A stretch of DNA of 64,000 nt. Origin: Bacillus sp. PAMC26568 (lineage in GTDB: Bacteria > Bacillota > Bacilli > Bacillales > Bacillaceae). Numbering within the stretch: position 1 is the stretch's first letter; each line of letters starts with the position of its first letter. The notes beneath the pieces were generated by a model. That model saw nothing but the letters and a program-made list of their open reading frames with translations, ran no database searches and had not been told where the DNA came from. Below are positions 38,918 to 46,372 of the stretch, in pieces. The translations under genes and the position numbers were made by a program. The stretch is from positions 62,001-126,000 of the forward strand of contig NZ_CP060137.1 in the NCBI RefSeq assembly GCF_014235785.1, written 5' to 3'.

Positions 38918-39326
38918 TTGGTTAGTATATCACAATGATCGCAGGACCATTTACTTGACTTGGAATAGATAGATGATTATTAAGATTAAACAAGGCTAGA
39001 ATCCGGTCGTCAATCCGTTTTAAACCTTAAAGGGGACCTTATTGTATTTCCAACTCAAAAATCGGATCCAATTGGAAGAGTGCACATAAATTTTGATTTA
39101 CCACAGAAAAATCTATCCAGCGCACAGAAATTCGCATATCTGCACAGAAATGGTAAAATCTAAGTTTTCTTCCCTATACTAAGTTTGAAATTAGGATGAA
39201 GATGGAAGAAAAAACACGATTAAGCGTGATTGGACTTTAATGCTCCAATCAGGACTTTATAAACAATAAAATTGTCTCTTTTCTGATAAACTAACTAAAT
39301 AAAAGAAAAAAAGAGGAGCAAAAAAC
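38918..39326. other. Non-coding interval with phased CACAGAAA repeats
   Basis: 409 bases without a gene. CACAGAAA occurs at 39102, 39123 and 39142, with a variant CACATAAA at 39083. The 19, 21 and 19 base steps put all four on one face of the helix. The repeats lie about 180-240 bases before the quinone reductase start. No convincing promoter was located. Confidence 0.5.
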
Positions 39327-40292
39327 TTGAAAGCACTTGTATTCCATGAATTTGGGGGACCGGAAGTATTAAATCCAGCAGAAATACCTAAGCCTGTTCC
39401 AGGACCTAATGAAATACGAATCAAAATGAAAGCGGTCGGATTGAATTTTGCTGATGTGTACCGCAGAAAAGGAAATTATCATCTAGCAGGAGAGCCTCCA
39501 TATATTTTAGGATATGAAGGAGCGGGTGTTGTAGATGAAGTCGGCATCAGTGTGACGGGTATTAAACCTGGAGATCGGGTTGGTTTTGCAGATGTTCCTC
39601 ATGCAAATGCTGAATTTGCAGTCGCATCCACCAAGAAAGTGATTCCTCTTCCTGATGAGATTTCGTTTGAAACAGCTGCTTCAGTTTTGCTGCAAGGTCT
39701 GACTGCTCACTATCTGACAGATGACAGCTATCGGATTAAGGCTGGCGATGTTGCAGTAGTTCACGCAGCAGCAGGCGGAGTTGGCCAGCTGCTTGTGCAA
39801 ATCATTCAGCTATTAGGCGGAAAAGTCATAGCACTTGCGTCTACAACTGAAAAAGCAAATATAGCAATAGAAGCCGGTGCACAATGGGCATTTGTTTACA
39901 GCGAAGATTGGAAGCAGAAAGTGTTGGATGCTACGAATGGCATAGGGGCAGATGTTGTCTATGAATCGGTGGGATCCACACTAATGGACAGCTTCGATGC
40001 AACACGCATCGGCGGAACTGTCGTTTTCTACGGCATGGCAGGAGGAGATCCTGTTCATATTGATCCCAGAATGCTGATGGATACGTCAAAAACGCTGACA
40101 GGCGGGGACTTATGGAATGTGCTTACGTCAAGAGAGCAGCGTCTCGAACGTTCTAAAAAACTGTTCCAATGGATTGCAGATGGATCTTTAAGCATGGCTG
40201 CTCCAACACGCTTTTCTTTATCAGAGGGAGCAGAAGCTCATCGATATCTTGAAAGCAGAAAAAGTACAGGTAAGATTGTTTTAATTCCATAA
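39327..40292 (+). CDS. Zinc-independent quinone oxidoreductase (MDR superfamily)
   Basis: A 321-residue QOR-like enzyme that reduces quinones with NADPH. The N-terminal GroES-like domain has GLNFADVYRRKGNY and GYEGAGVV. The Rossmann part has VAVVHAAAGGVGQLLVQI (about 143-160). The zinc ligands of alcohol dehydrogenases are absent. The start is TTG at 39327 behind AGAGGAGC. It is a single gene. Confidence 0.9.
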   Translation: MKALVFHEFGGPEVLNPAEIPKPVPGPNEIRIKMKAVGLNFADVYRRKGNYHLAGEPPYILGYEGAGVVDEVGISVTGIKPGDRVGFADVPHANAEFAVASTKKVIPLPDEISFETAASVLLQGLTAHYLTDDSYRIKAGDVAVVHAAAGGVGQLLVQIIQLLGGKVIALASTTEKANIAIEAGAQWAFVYSEDWKQKVLDATNGIGADVVYESVGSTLMDSFDATRIGGTVVFYGMAGGDPVHIDPRMLMDTSKTLTGGDLWNVLTSREQRLERSKKLFQWIADGSLSMAAPTRFSLSEGAEAHRYLESRKSTGKIVLIP

Positions 40293-40368
40293 AAAATGGA
40301 GGGTCTAGATGAGTAACGGGTTCGATTGAAAGGTGCAAACCGCTAAATAAAACGGTAAATAACATATC

Positions 40369-40425
40369 AATTAGCATACTAATTCGCATACTAATTAGCA
40401 TAGGAATTGGTATGCCTTTTTGTTG
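40369..40425 (+). repeat. 12-bp tandem repeats with terminator-like end
   Basis: AATTAGCATACT, AATTCGCATACT, AATTAGCATAGG and AATTGGTATGCC follow each other exactly 12 bases apart. A related broken copy lies near 40466-40490. The last unit can form GCATA/TATGC followed by CTTTTTG, so the array may also end quinone reductase transcripts. 40293-40567 contains no gene. Confidence 0.65.
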
Positions 40426-40560
40426 TTATATAAGGGGTTACTTGTAATTACAGTTCTTATTTAACATATCAAATCGCATAGGAATTAGCAGGACTTAATA
40501 CTCAACAAAGTCCGACTAATTGAGGTACTATTTATATATTACCAGGTATTACAACACAGT

Positions 40561-40593
40561 AAAAAAAGGAACTCCAGCTTGATTTGGAGTTCC
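40561..40593 (-). terminator. Terminator of the alpha/beta hydrolase gene
   Basis: GGAACTCCA (40568-40576) pairs with TGGAGTTCC (40585-40593). Seven A on the plus strand give a T run on the minus strand. Confidence 0.8.
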
Positions 40594-40687
40594 CTCAGTT
40601 CTTCAATTATAGACCTGATTGTTGAAGAAGATTAATTGACTAATCGAATTCTAAACATAAATGAATTTTCTATTATTTTTATAGCCT

Positions 40688-41398
40688 TCAAGTGTTCTTT
40701 AGAAATGTATGTAAAGTTTGAGAATATAAAAATGGCTGCTCTCTATGTACCAAGTGACCAGCAAAAGGAATAACAGATATATTTATATTGGAATTTAATT
40801 GCTTGTAAGTTATCGCAGCCGAAACCTCTAGATTTTGCTTTTCGCCAACAATACATAGAGTTGGAATTCTGATATTAGAAACATCACCTGTTTCATCAAA
40901 AGGATAAAAACCATCTTCATTAAAAGAATACAACAGCGTTTTCCAATCATTTTCTCCGTGAATTTCGTTTAAAAATGATACAGCTTCTTCGTTACTAAAC
41001 AATTGTTCATAGCCTTTAGCTTCTTCTCTTGAAAGTTCAGCCCAATTATCAGGTTCGACTGGGAATATCCCAGAAAAGCTGAGAGACTTTACTTTATTAG
41101 GATATTCTTTAGCAAGAAGCAAGGCTGCAACTCCACCTATTGAAACTCCAGCAATATGACAATGTTTAACATTAAGGAATTCTAATGTATCGTTCAAATC
41201 TTTCGCACAATGACTAAAGTAATTATCAATTTTTCCCATAGACTTACCGTGCCCTCTTAAATCAGGTCTAATTACTTTATAATTTCTAGCTGAAAAAAAT
41301 TCACTTTGTTCGTGATACTCCGTTAGCCCCGTCATCCCACCAGAGTGAATAAGGACTAACGGCTCTCCTTCACCTACAATATTTGTATGTAAAATCAT
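40688..41398 (-). CDS. Alpha/beta-fold hydrolase
   Basis: About 236 residues. The oxyanion region is LVLIHSGGMTG, the nucleophile elbow is GVSIGG (Ser near 85), an acidic residue lies in CIVGEKQNLE, and the catalytic His is in FAGHLVHREQP. The fold is that of small esterases, lactonases and haloperoxidase-like hydrolases; the substrate is unknown. ATG at 41398 is chosen because CAGGAGGG lies eight bases before it. The base composition is more AT-rich than its neighbours, which could hint at transfer. Confidence 0.8.
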   Translation of the reverse strand: MILHTNIVGEGEPLVLIHSGGMTGLTEYHEQSEFFSARNYKVIRPDLRGHGKSMGKIDNYFSHCAKDLNDTLEFLNVKHCHIAGVSIGGVAALLLAKEYPNKVKSLSFSGIFPVEPDNWAELSREEAKGYEQLFSNEEAVSFLNEIHGENDWKTLLYSFNEDGFYPFDETGDVSNIRIPTLCIVGEKQNLEVSAAITYKQLNSNINISVIPFAGHLVHREQPFLYSQTLHTFLKNT

Positions 41399-41576
41399 AT
41401 AATTCCCTCCTGATAAAAGATCGTTGCCCCTCACAATAAGATTTTGGGTACTTCCCCTTTAGCACAACCTGCTTACCAATTATTATGCTTTAGATAAAAA
41501 CTCATTTATTGATAAGGAAAAATTACCTGTCATGCGAATTTATTTTTCAACCATCCTATTAATGGAGGTGAAAACA

Positions 41577-41726
41577 ATGGCAGACATAAATCCTATTGAG
41601 TATACAGGGAAAGTTTTGGATCAAAGAAATAACCTTACCGGTCCTGACGATCCAGGTAAGCGATCCTATCCAGAAAAACCACAACATGTATCTATTCAGC
41701 AGCTAAATAGTAAAAATGTTCAATAG
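41577..41726 (+). CDS. Small protein of 49 residues, unknown function
   Basis: A short hydrophilic protein rich in Asn, Pro, Asp and Gln (MADINPIEYTGKVLDQRNNL start, PDDPGKRSYPEKPQ middle). The strong site AATGGAGGTGAAAAC before the ATG at 41577 argues that it is translated; the longer frame from 41532 has no such site. No membrane segment or known family is seen. A terminator hairpin lies at 41795. Confidence 0.55.
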   Translation: MADINPIEYTGKVLDQRNNLTGPDDPGKRSYPEKPQHVSIQQLNSKNVQ

Positions 41727-41794
41727 CCTGTTTAGTAAAACTACAGGTATTATCTAAAGTTATAATAGTGTCACATAAGTTAATTAGTGAGATG

Positions 41795-41820
41795 GGCTGC
41801 TATTGCCGCAGCCTTTTATT
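41795..41820 (+). terminator. Short terminator hairpin
   Basis: GGCTGC (41795-41800) pairs with GCAGCC (41808-41813), followed by TTTTATTAT. Confidence 0.55.
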
Positions 41821-42034
41821 ATCAACTGTTTTTTCATACACAAACCACATAACAGCAATATAATAAAAGCTGTCTCCAACATTTGTAATAATTCTTCCGA
41901 GAAATAAGTACAAAAAATTTCTATTGCTCCTAAGCACATCTAACAAATAATCATCCAATGTATTTTGGTCGAAGATATGCAGCAAGGCCCATCCCTGAAT
42001 TTGCACCTGTAATGAGAATCACTTTATATTTCAC
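41806..42034 (-). pseudogene. Junction of an SDR N-terminus and an MFS N-terminal fragment
   Basis: From GTG at 42034, behind AAGGAGAGAG, the sequence reads VKYKVILITGANSGMGLAA, the start of a short-chain dehydrogenase with its TGxxxGxG motif. It stops at 41951. One frame over, from about 41946, LLDVLRSNRNFLYLFLGRII then TNVGDSFYYIAVMWFVYE is the first helix region of an MFS transporter, which ends at 41800. Two unrelated genes have lost everything but their first parts and now abut. Neither can be functional. Confidence 0.75.
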
Positions 42035-42177
42035 TGGCTCTCTCCTTACTCTATTTAAAGTTATGCTTTTTAGGCCTTCTGATGCCCCAGAGAGCGTGAT
42101 TCAAGACTTCTCATAAATAACTCATAAAAACAGAAAGAACGCTGCGGACCTGCTTGAAGCTCACTCTGATGATGTCC

Positions 42178-42516
42178 TTATTTTACACTTTCAAATAGAT
42201 GAAATCGAAGTCCAAATGGATCTTTTAACATAACACTTGTACTGCTTAATTTCTCAGAAACTTCACAGCCGGCGTTAAGAAGCTTAGTCATAGAATTTGA
42301 AAAATCTTCAGCAGCAAATTCAAAAAAAACTCCAGCATGCTTCTTGTTTTCAATGTAAAAGAAAGTGCCGTTCATACTGAATTTTGTTTCAAATTCATTT
42401 GATGACTCAAGTGTCATTCCCAACGAATTTTTATAAAAATCTATCGCTTTTTCATAATTTTGAACAGCAAAGGCGACGTTATTGGTCATTTGGAAAGGTG
42501 TATTTTCATTTATCAT
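42178..42516 (-). CDS. VOC-family (glyoxalase/bleomycin-resistance-like) protein
   Basis: A 112-residue single-domain protein of the vicinal oxygen chelate fold. The beta-alpha-beta-beta-beta units read NVAFAVQNYEKAIDFYKNSL and HAGVFFEFAAEDF, ending in the typical DPFGLRFHLFE. Half of the metal-ligand positions cannot be confirmed, so it may be non-catalytic. The frame is open upstream to 42738, joined to a DUF899 remnant. ATG at 42516 has no clear ribosome site of its own, which makes the real start uncertain. Confidence 0.7.
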   Translation of the reverse strand: MINENTPFQMTNNVAFAVQNYEKAIDFYKNSLGMTLESSNEFETKFSMNGTFFYIENKKHAGVFFEFAAEDFSNSMTKLLNAGCEVSEKLSSTSVMLKDPFGLRFHLFESVK

Positions 42517-42775
42517 CTTTGATGGACGATATGATTCAGACCCTGAGGAGAGGAGGTCAAATAAAGGCCAAACCGAACAGAAATCATCACCGGTTCCAAA
42601 AGGAGCATGTGCACAATTATAAATAGATCCTTTATCGTCTTTGCGGAAGGTTGAGACTCCCGGATAGTAATATCCGTCCTTTTCATATCCAAAATCCTGT
42701 TTAAACGAAGTGCCCGCAGTCGAGATAATAGGGAACTTTCAGCCTCTTTGAGCAGCGAATGCATCCTGCACATTC
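42517..42775 (-). pseudogene. C-terminal remnant of a DUF899 thioredoxin-like protein, in frame with the VOC gene
   Basis: Read in the VOC frame, the sequence gives KFPIISTAGTSFKQDFGYEK then YYPGVSTFRKDDKGSIYN and CSVWPLFDLLSSGSESYRPSK. This is the conserved end of DUF899 (AhpC/TSA-like) proteins. A TGA at 42739-42741 stands where the family has Trp (RGWKFP). The N-terminal half is gone. The remnant runs straight into MINENTP of the VOC gene without a stop, a fusion scar. Confidence 0.7.
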
Positions 42776-42868
42776 ATTCCTCCCAACCTTCTACCCATGA
42801 TATTCGGCTGGAATGAAGCTTTTCCTCTTTCAGGGTAAAAAAATTGAAAAGAAAAGGAGTGAGAAAAC

Positions 42869-43183
42869 GTGATTGTAAAAGGACTCGATCTAGATACACA
42901 TACAAGATGCCGTCATTATGCTACTCAAAGAGATATTATTGCCATTAAATTCAAGTGCTGCGATACATATTTTACTTGTTTTGAGTGTCATGAAGAGATT
43001 GCAGATCATCCATCGCTCGTTTGGAACAAGGAAGAACGGAATACGACTGCTGTTCTTTGCGGATCATGCAGCCATCAGCTCACTATTCAAGAATATATGG
43101 ACAGCAAGAATTACTGTCCAAAGTGTCATTCAGCCTTTAATCCAGGCTGTCAAAACCATTATCATCTGTACTTCGGCTCTTAA
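42869..43183 (+). CDS. CHY zinc-finger protein
   Basis: A 104-residue protein with the CHY zinc-finger ligand pattern: TRCRHYATQRDIIAIKFKCC, then CFECHEE, CGSCSHQ and YCPKCHSAFNPGCQNHYH. Most of the protein is metal ligands, so it should bind three zinc ions. The family occurs alone in bacteria and in eukaryotic ubiquitin ligases; the bacterial role is unknown. The start is GTG at 42869 behind AAAGGAGTG. A cationic peptide gene follows 52 bases later. Confidence 0.88.
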   Translation: MIVKGLDLDTHTRCRHYATQRDIIAIKFKCCDTYFTCFECHEEIADHPSLVWNKEERNTTAVLCGSCSHQLTIQEYMDSKNYCPKCHSAFNPGCQNHYHLYFGS

Positions 43184-43235
43184 AACGTTTAGTCTGCACG
43201 CTTTTTGGGAAAAAAATATAAAAGAGGAGGAGTTT

Positions 43236-43343
43236 ATGTTGAAAAAACTCATTAAGAAAGCGATAAAATATGCGCCTATTGTTTATCCGATTGTAAAGAA
43301 AATGTTGAACAAACGGAAAAACGGGGGCCGTACTAATTATTAA
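43236..43343 (+). CDS. 35-residue cationic amphipathic peptide
   Basis: The sequence begins MLKKLIKKAIKYAPIV and ends NKRKNGGRTNY. Lys and Arg alternate with Ile, Leu, Val and Tyr in a helix-forming pattern, with no acidic residue. A perfect AGAGGAGGAG lies at the right spacing before the ATG and a strong terminator follows, so a real small gene is likely. It could be membrane-active, nucleic-acid-binding or a spore protein. No family is recognised with confidence. Confidence 0.65.
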   Translation: MLKKLIKKAIKYAPIVYPIVKKMLNKRKNGGRTNY

Positions 43344-43351
43344 TATATTTG

Positions 43352-43382
43352 AGACCACAATAAGCAATCTGTGGTCTTTTTT
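43352..43382 (+). terminator. Terminator after the cationic peptide gene
   Basis: GACCACA pairs with TGTGGTC, followed by TTTTTT. Confidence 0.85.
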
Positions 43383-43397
43383 AATGTTTTTCTTTTA

Positions 43398-43583
43398 AAA
43401 AAGGCTCTTTTCATAAAGTTTGTTGTTTTTAGAAAATATAGTTAAAACCTTTAGTGGATTGTAGCGGAAGTCACTTGACTCCTGCGGGAAATAGAGGGGC
43501 ATGGGAGATCCCATAGGCATAGCCGGGGAGGCTCCAATCCCTCACAGCGGAAAGCAAGTTCCTGCAGCGGAAATCCACGGGTA
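43398..43583 (+). repeat. Interspersed intergenic repeat, full copy
   Basis: The left part (GGCTCTTTTCATAAAGTTTG to AACCTT) and the right part (GTGGATT to AATCCAC, with CTCCTGCGGGAAAT and AGCAAGTTCCTGCAGCGG) form one unit. The last 125 bases carry terminal seven-base inverted repeats. A second, shortened and inverted copy lies at 55029-55130 in this window. It is GC-richer than its surroundings and matches a type of element common in Bacillaceae intergenic DNA. Confidence 0.8.
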
Positions 43584-43637
43584 CAATTAATAACCAAAAA
43601 CACCTGCACATTTATTGTGCAGGCATTCTCGATCTAG

Positions 43638-43892
43638 TTATCCTTTTTTGCGCATTGCACGCAATACAAGGCTTAATAAGAAAACGAAGATTATAGCTCC
43701 AAGCAGTGCTGGGATAATGGCAATACCAGCAAGTGAAGGTCCGAAAGAGCCGAGAAGCTCTCCTCCAATCCAAGCACCGATGATACCGGCAATAATATTG
43801 CCGATAATGCCGCCTGGTACATCCTTGCCTAAAATAATGCCAGCTAACCAGCCGATTAAACCGCCAACGATAAGATATAATATAAAGCCCAT
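43638..43892 (-). CDS. GlsB/YeaQ/YmgE-family stress membrane protein
   Basis: An 84-residue Gly-rich protein with three membrane segments (GFILYLIVGGLIGWLAGIIL, then GGIIGNIIAGIIGAWIGGEL, and a last helix near 58-78) and a basic end RAMRKKG. It belongs to the transglycosylase-associated family, usually induced in general stress. AAAGGCGG precedes the ATG, and a SigB-like promoter lies about 55 bases upstream. Confidence 0.9.
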   Translation of the reverse strand: MGFILYLIVGGLIGWLAGIILGKDVPGGIIGNIIAGIIGAWIGGELLGSFGPSLAGIAIIPALLGAIIFVFLLSLVLRAMRKKG

Positions 43893-43944
43893 TTTTCATT
43901 CCGCCTTTCAGAATTAAGTAATAGTATGTGTTTCTATGATTCTT

Positions 43945-43970
43945 ATTCCCCGGCTAATAAAAAAAGAAAC
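43945..43970 (-). promoter_or_regulatory. Possible SigB promoter
   Basis: Read on the minus strand, GTTTCT and GGGAAT are separated by 14 bases. This is close to the general-stress consensus GTTTAA-N12-15-GGGTAT and fits the GlsB-like gene it would drive. Confidence 0.5.
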
Positions 43971-44079
43971 CTTGAGGTAAAAAAATTATTTCGGACAAGA
44001 CTTCTCTAGAATCTGATATTTGTTTCATGTAGTATGGTAACAATAAGAAAGACATAACTTTTAAAGATGGGACGGACCT

Positions 44080-45273
44080 ATGAACACTGAATTGACATTG
44101 CAACTTAAATCTAAATACGTGAATGAAATGAAAAAGGGATATCCTTTGATTCAAAAGGAATCTGTTCTTGATGCAGCAGGATTGAAGCATGAAGGCGATT
44201 TAATCAGGCTTACGGATGAGAGGCACCGTTTTATTGGAAAGGGCTATCATGGGAAGCAAAATAAAGGAATTGGCTGGATATTATCTGCAAATGAAAATGA
44301 AAATATTAATCAGTCCTTTTTTGATAATAAAATAAAGACCGCCATACAAAGCCGAACTGAATTTTTTCAAGATGAAGGTACAACGGCATTTCGAGTGTTT
44401 AATGGTGAAGGAGATGGTATTGGCGGCTTAACCATTGATTATTTCGAGGGTTTTTACTTGATCACATGGTACAGCAAAGGTATTTTCCATTTCTCCCGCT
44501 CCATTATTGAGGCTTTAAAGAAGAACGCAGATATAAAAGGGATTTATCAGAAGAAACGCTTTGATTCTCAAGGGAAATTTGTTGATGAGGATGGATTTGT
44601 TGAAGGTATTAAAGCTGAGTTTCCTTTGATTGTAAAAGAAAATGGTGTTAAATTCGCTATTTATTTAAACGATGGGGCAATGGTCGGTGTTTTTCTCGAT
44701 CAGCGTGATGTCAGAAAAACAATTAGGGATCAATATTCAAATGGGAAAACCGTACTAAACTTATTTTCATATACTGGGGCCTTTTCAGTGTTCGCTGCGC
44801 TTGGCGGAGCGGTTAAAACAACCAGTGTCGATCTGGCCAATCGCAGCCTCAGCAAAACGATTGAGCAATTCAGTATAAATGAGATCGACTATGAAGCACA
44901 GAATATTATTGTTGAAGATGTTTTTCACTATTTTAAATATGCCCTTAAAAAAAATCTCAAATTCGACTTGGTCATTCTTGATCCTCCAAGTTTTGCCCGA
45001 TCTAAAAAATACACATTCAGCGCGGCCAAAGACTATAAGGATTTGCTTAAAGAAACCATTGCTTTAACAGAAGACAACGGAATGATTGTTGCATCAACGA
45101 ACTGCAGCACTTTTTCCTTGAAAAAATTTAAAAGTTTTATTGAGATTGCTTTTAAAGAAACAGGCGGTAAATATAAAATCAGAGATGAATTTTCATTGCC
45201 AAGTGATTTTAAAACATTAAAGGAATTTCCAGAAGGAAATTATTTAAAAGTTGTATTTATTGAAAAAATGTAA
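44080..45273 (+). CDS. ywbD: RlmI-type 23S rRNA m5C methyltransferase (YwbD)
   Basis: A 397-residue SAM-dependent methyltransferase. The N-terminal PUA domain spans about 1-75, the central EEHAD-like part covers 80-190, and the Rossmann domain has LFSYTGAFSVFAALGGA (about 227-243) and the catalytic-region motif VILDPPSFARSKK (about 301-313). This is the architecture of RlmI, which methylates C1962 of 23S rRNA in E. coli; the target here is inferred. It is a single gene with its own terminator. Confidence 0.88.
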   Translation: MNTELTLQLKSKYVNEMKKGYPLIQKESVLDAAGLKHEGDLIRLTDERHRFIGKGYHGKQNKGIGWILSANENENINQSFFDNKIKTAIQSRTEFFQDEGTTAFRVFNGEGDGIGGLTIDYFEGFYLITWYSKGIFHFSRSIIEALKKNADIKGIYQKKRFDSQGKFVDEDGFVEGIKAEFPLIVKENGVKFAIYLNDGAMVGVFLDQRDVRKTIRDQYSNGKTVLNLFSYTGAFSVFAALGGAVKTTSVDLANRSLSKTIEQFSINEIDYEAQNIIVEDVFHYFKYALKKNLKFDLVILDPPSFARSKKYTFSAAKDYKDLLKETIALTEDNGMIVASTNCSTFSLKKFKSFIEIAFKETGGKYKIRDEFSLPSDFKTLKEFPEGNYLKVVFIEKM

Positions 45274-45279
45274 GATAGG

Positions 45280-45305
45280 CGGTCTAATTTTAGACCGTTT
45301 TTTTG
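45280..45305 (+). terminator. Terminator of the methyltransferase gene
   Basis: CGGTCTA (45280-45286) pairs with TAGACCG (45291-45297), followed by seven T. Confidence 0.85.
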
Positions 45306-45491
45306 ATTGTTTATTACAAGCTTCAACAGAGCTGCCGCTTCGCTGATAAGGCACTTTTAACGGGATGCTGCAGCTCATTCCTTGTTTATTGTAAAAAATA
45401 TCATGTTTTTTGTAGAAGAGGGAACAAAACTAATGATAGACCAAGACTGGCTGGAAAAACCGCCAAAGTCTGATTAAAGCCTATTTGAATG

Positions 45492-45520
45492 AAAGGCAGC
45501 TTCAATGTGCGCTGCCTTTT
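45492..45520. terminator. Terminator overlapping the end of the GNAT gene
   Basis: AAAGGCAGC (45492-45500) pairs with GCTGCCTTT (45511-45519). The stop codon of the minus-strand GNAT gene lies in the loop. The preceding 45305-45491 holds no clear gene, only a short coding-like stub MFFVEEGTK (45403-45477). Confidence 0.65.
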
Positions 45521-46059
45521 ATCCATTCTTCCTTTAGAAGTGAATGCATAATGACATCATATGGAATTTCATTCTGAATGATGTAATTCCTCAAGATTCC
45601 TTCCTCATTAAAGCCTAATTTTTCTAGTACTTTTCGTGAAGGCTTGTTTTCAATCATAACAACGGCTCCGATTCGAATAAATCCCATATCTTGAAATCCA
45701 AATGTGAAGATTGCCTTTAACGCCTCCTGTACGAAACCTTTTCCCCACTGCTGATTTGACACCTCGTATCCTACTTCAGCACGCTTGTACTTCTTTGATA
45801 TGGAATGGAAACCGCACGTGCCAATCAATTCATCTGTATCTTTAAGAGCAATTCCCCATCTGATCATTTTATTTGATTGAAAGCCAAGCTGAAATGAATG
45901 AATCAGATTTTCCGCATCTTCTATTGTCTTGAAAGAATCCATTCCATAGAATTTTGTCACTTCTTGCTGTGAGAAATATTGAAAGATACTTTGTGCATCT
46001 TTTTGTTCAATATTTCGAAGCCTCAAACGTTCTGTTTTAATTTCTGGAAATGCAGTCAT
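45502..46059 (-). CDS. GNAT acetyltransferase of the RimJ/RimL type
   Basis: A 185-residue acetyltransferase. It starts with TERLRLRNIEQKDAQSIF, has the acetyl-CoA loop QQWGKGFVQEALKAIF (about 104-119), then NKPSRKVLEKLGFNEEGIL, all features of Acetyltransf_3 proteins that acetylate ribosomal proteins, antibiotics or other amines. The substrate is unknown. It is part of a block that occurs twice: the second copy (46790-47274) has decayed. Confidence 0.88.
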   Translation of the reverse strand: MTAFPEIKTERLRLRNIEQKDAQSIFQYFSQQEVTKFYGMDSFKTIEDAENLIHSFQLGFQSNKMIRWGIALKDTDELIGTCGFHSISKKYKRAEVGYEVSNQQWGKGFVQEALKAIFTFGFQDMGFIRIGAVVMIENKPSRKVLEKLGFNEEGILRNYIIQNEIPYDVIMHSLLKEEWIKGSAH

Positions 46060-46204
46060 TGTGATCTCCTTTTTCTTTTTTCTCTAAAGCGATTTATTTC
46101 GACATAAATCCTGGTATTTCCTGTTTCTTTTAAATTCGATTATTTATTTTATAGAAGAAGTGCAAGTTCATCACAGTACAATTTACTTTTTATTGAAGGT
46201 AATA

Positions 46205-46372
46205 TTCCTGTTTGCATTATTGTATACATGTAAACAAAATGGAACTTGTTGTATTCTTTTTATGTATACATGCATACAACTATGTACGCATGTTGTTAAA
46301 TCAATATGTTTACAAGTTTGTTCTTTTTGCATACAATTTTGTTTGCAAGTAAACAAGAATGTAAGCGTTTGA
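46205..46372 (+). repeat. Centromere-like iteron array, copy A
   Basis: Eight-base motifs of the form TGTWWACA or TGTWWGCA, often in head-to-tail pairs. TGTATACA-TGTAAACA is at 46221-46236, TGTATACA-TGCATACA at 46263-46278, TGTACGCA-TGTTGTTA at 46283-46298, TGTTTACA at 46307-46314, TGCATACA at 46328-46335 and TGTTTGCA-AGTAAACA at 46340-46355. Steps are near multiples of 10.5 bases. It aligns by eye along its length with the array at 47411-47570, but no actin gene follows here. Confidence 0.75.

Noticed and set aside
41800-42006. 68-codon minus-strand frame as a small membrane protein
   Set aside because: The MFS-like part begins inside the frame after an SDR remnant in another frame. It holds just one or two of twelve helices, so it is a fragment.
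42513-42773. 86-codon minus-strand frame starting MCRMHSLL as a gene
   Set aside because: The conserved DUF899 sequence lies in the neighbouring frame, so this frame is a shadow.
42918-43343. 141-codon plus-strand frame as one protein
   Set aside because: Its first two thirds overlap the clear CHY zinc-finger gene in another frame. Only the last 35 codons, with their own ribosome site, look real.
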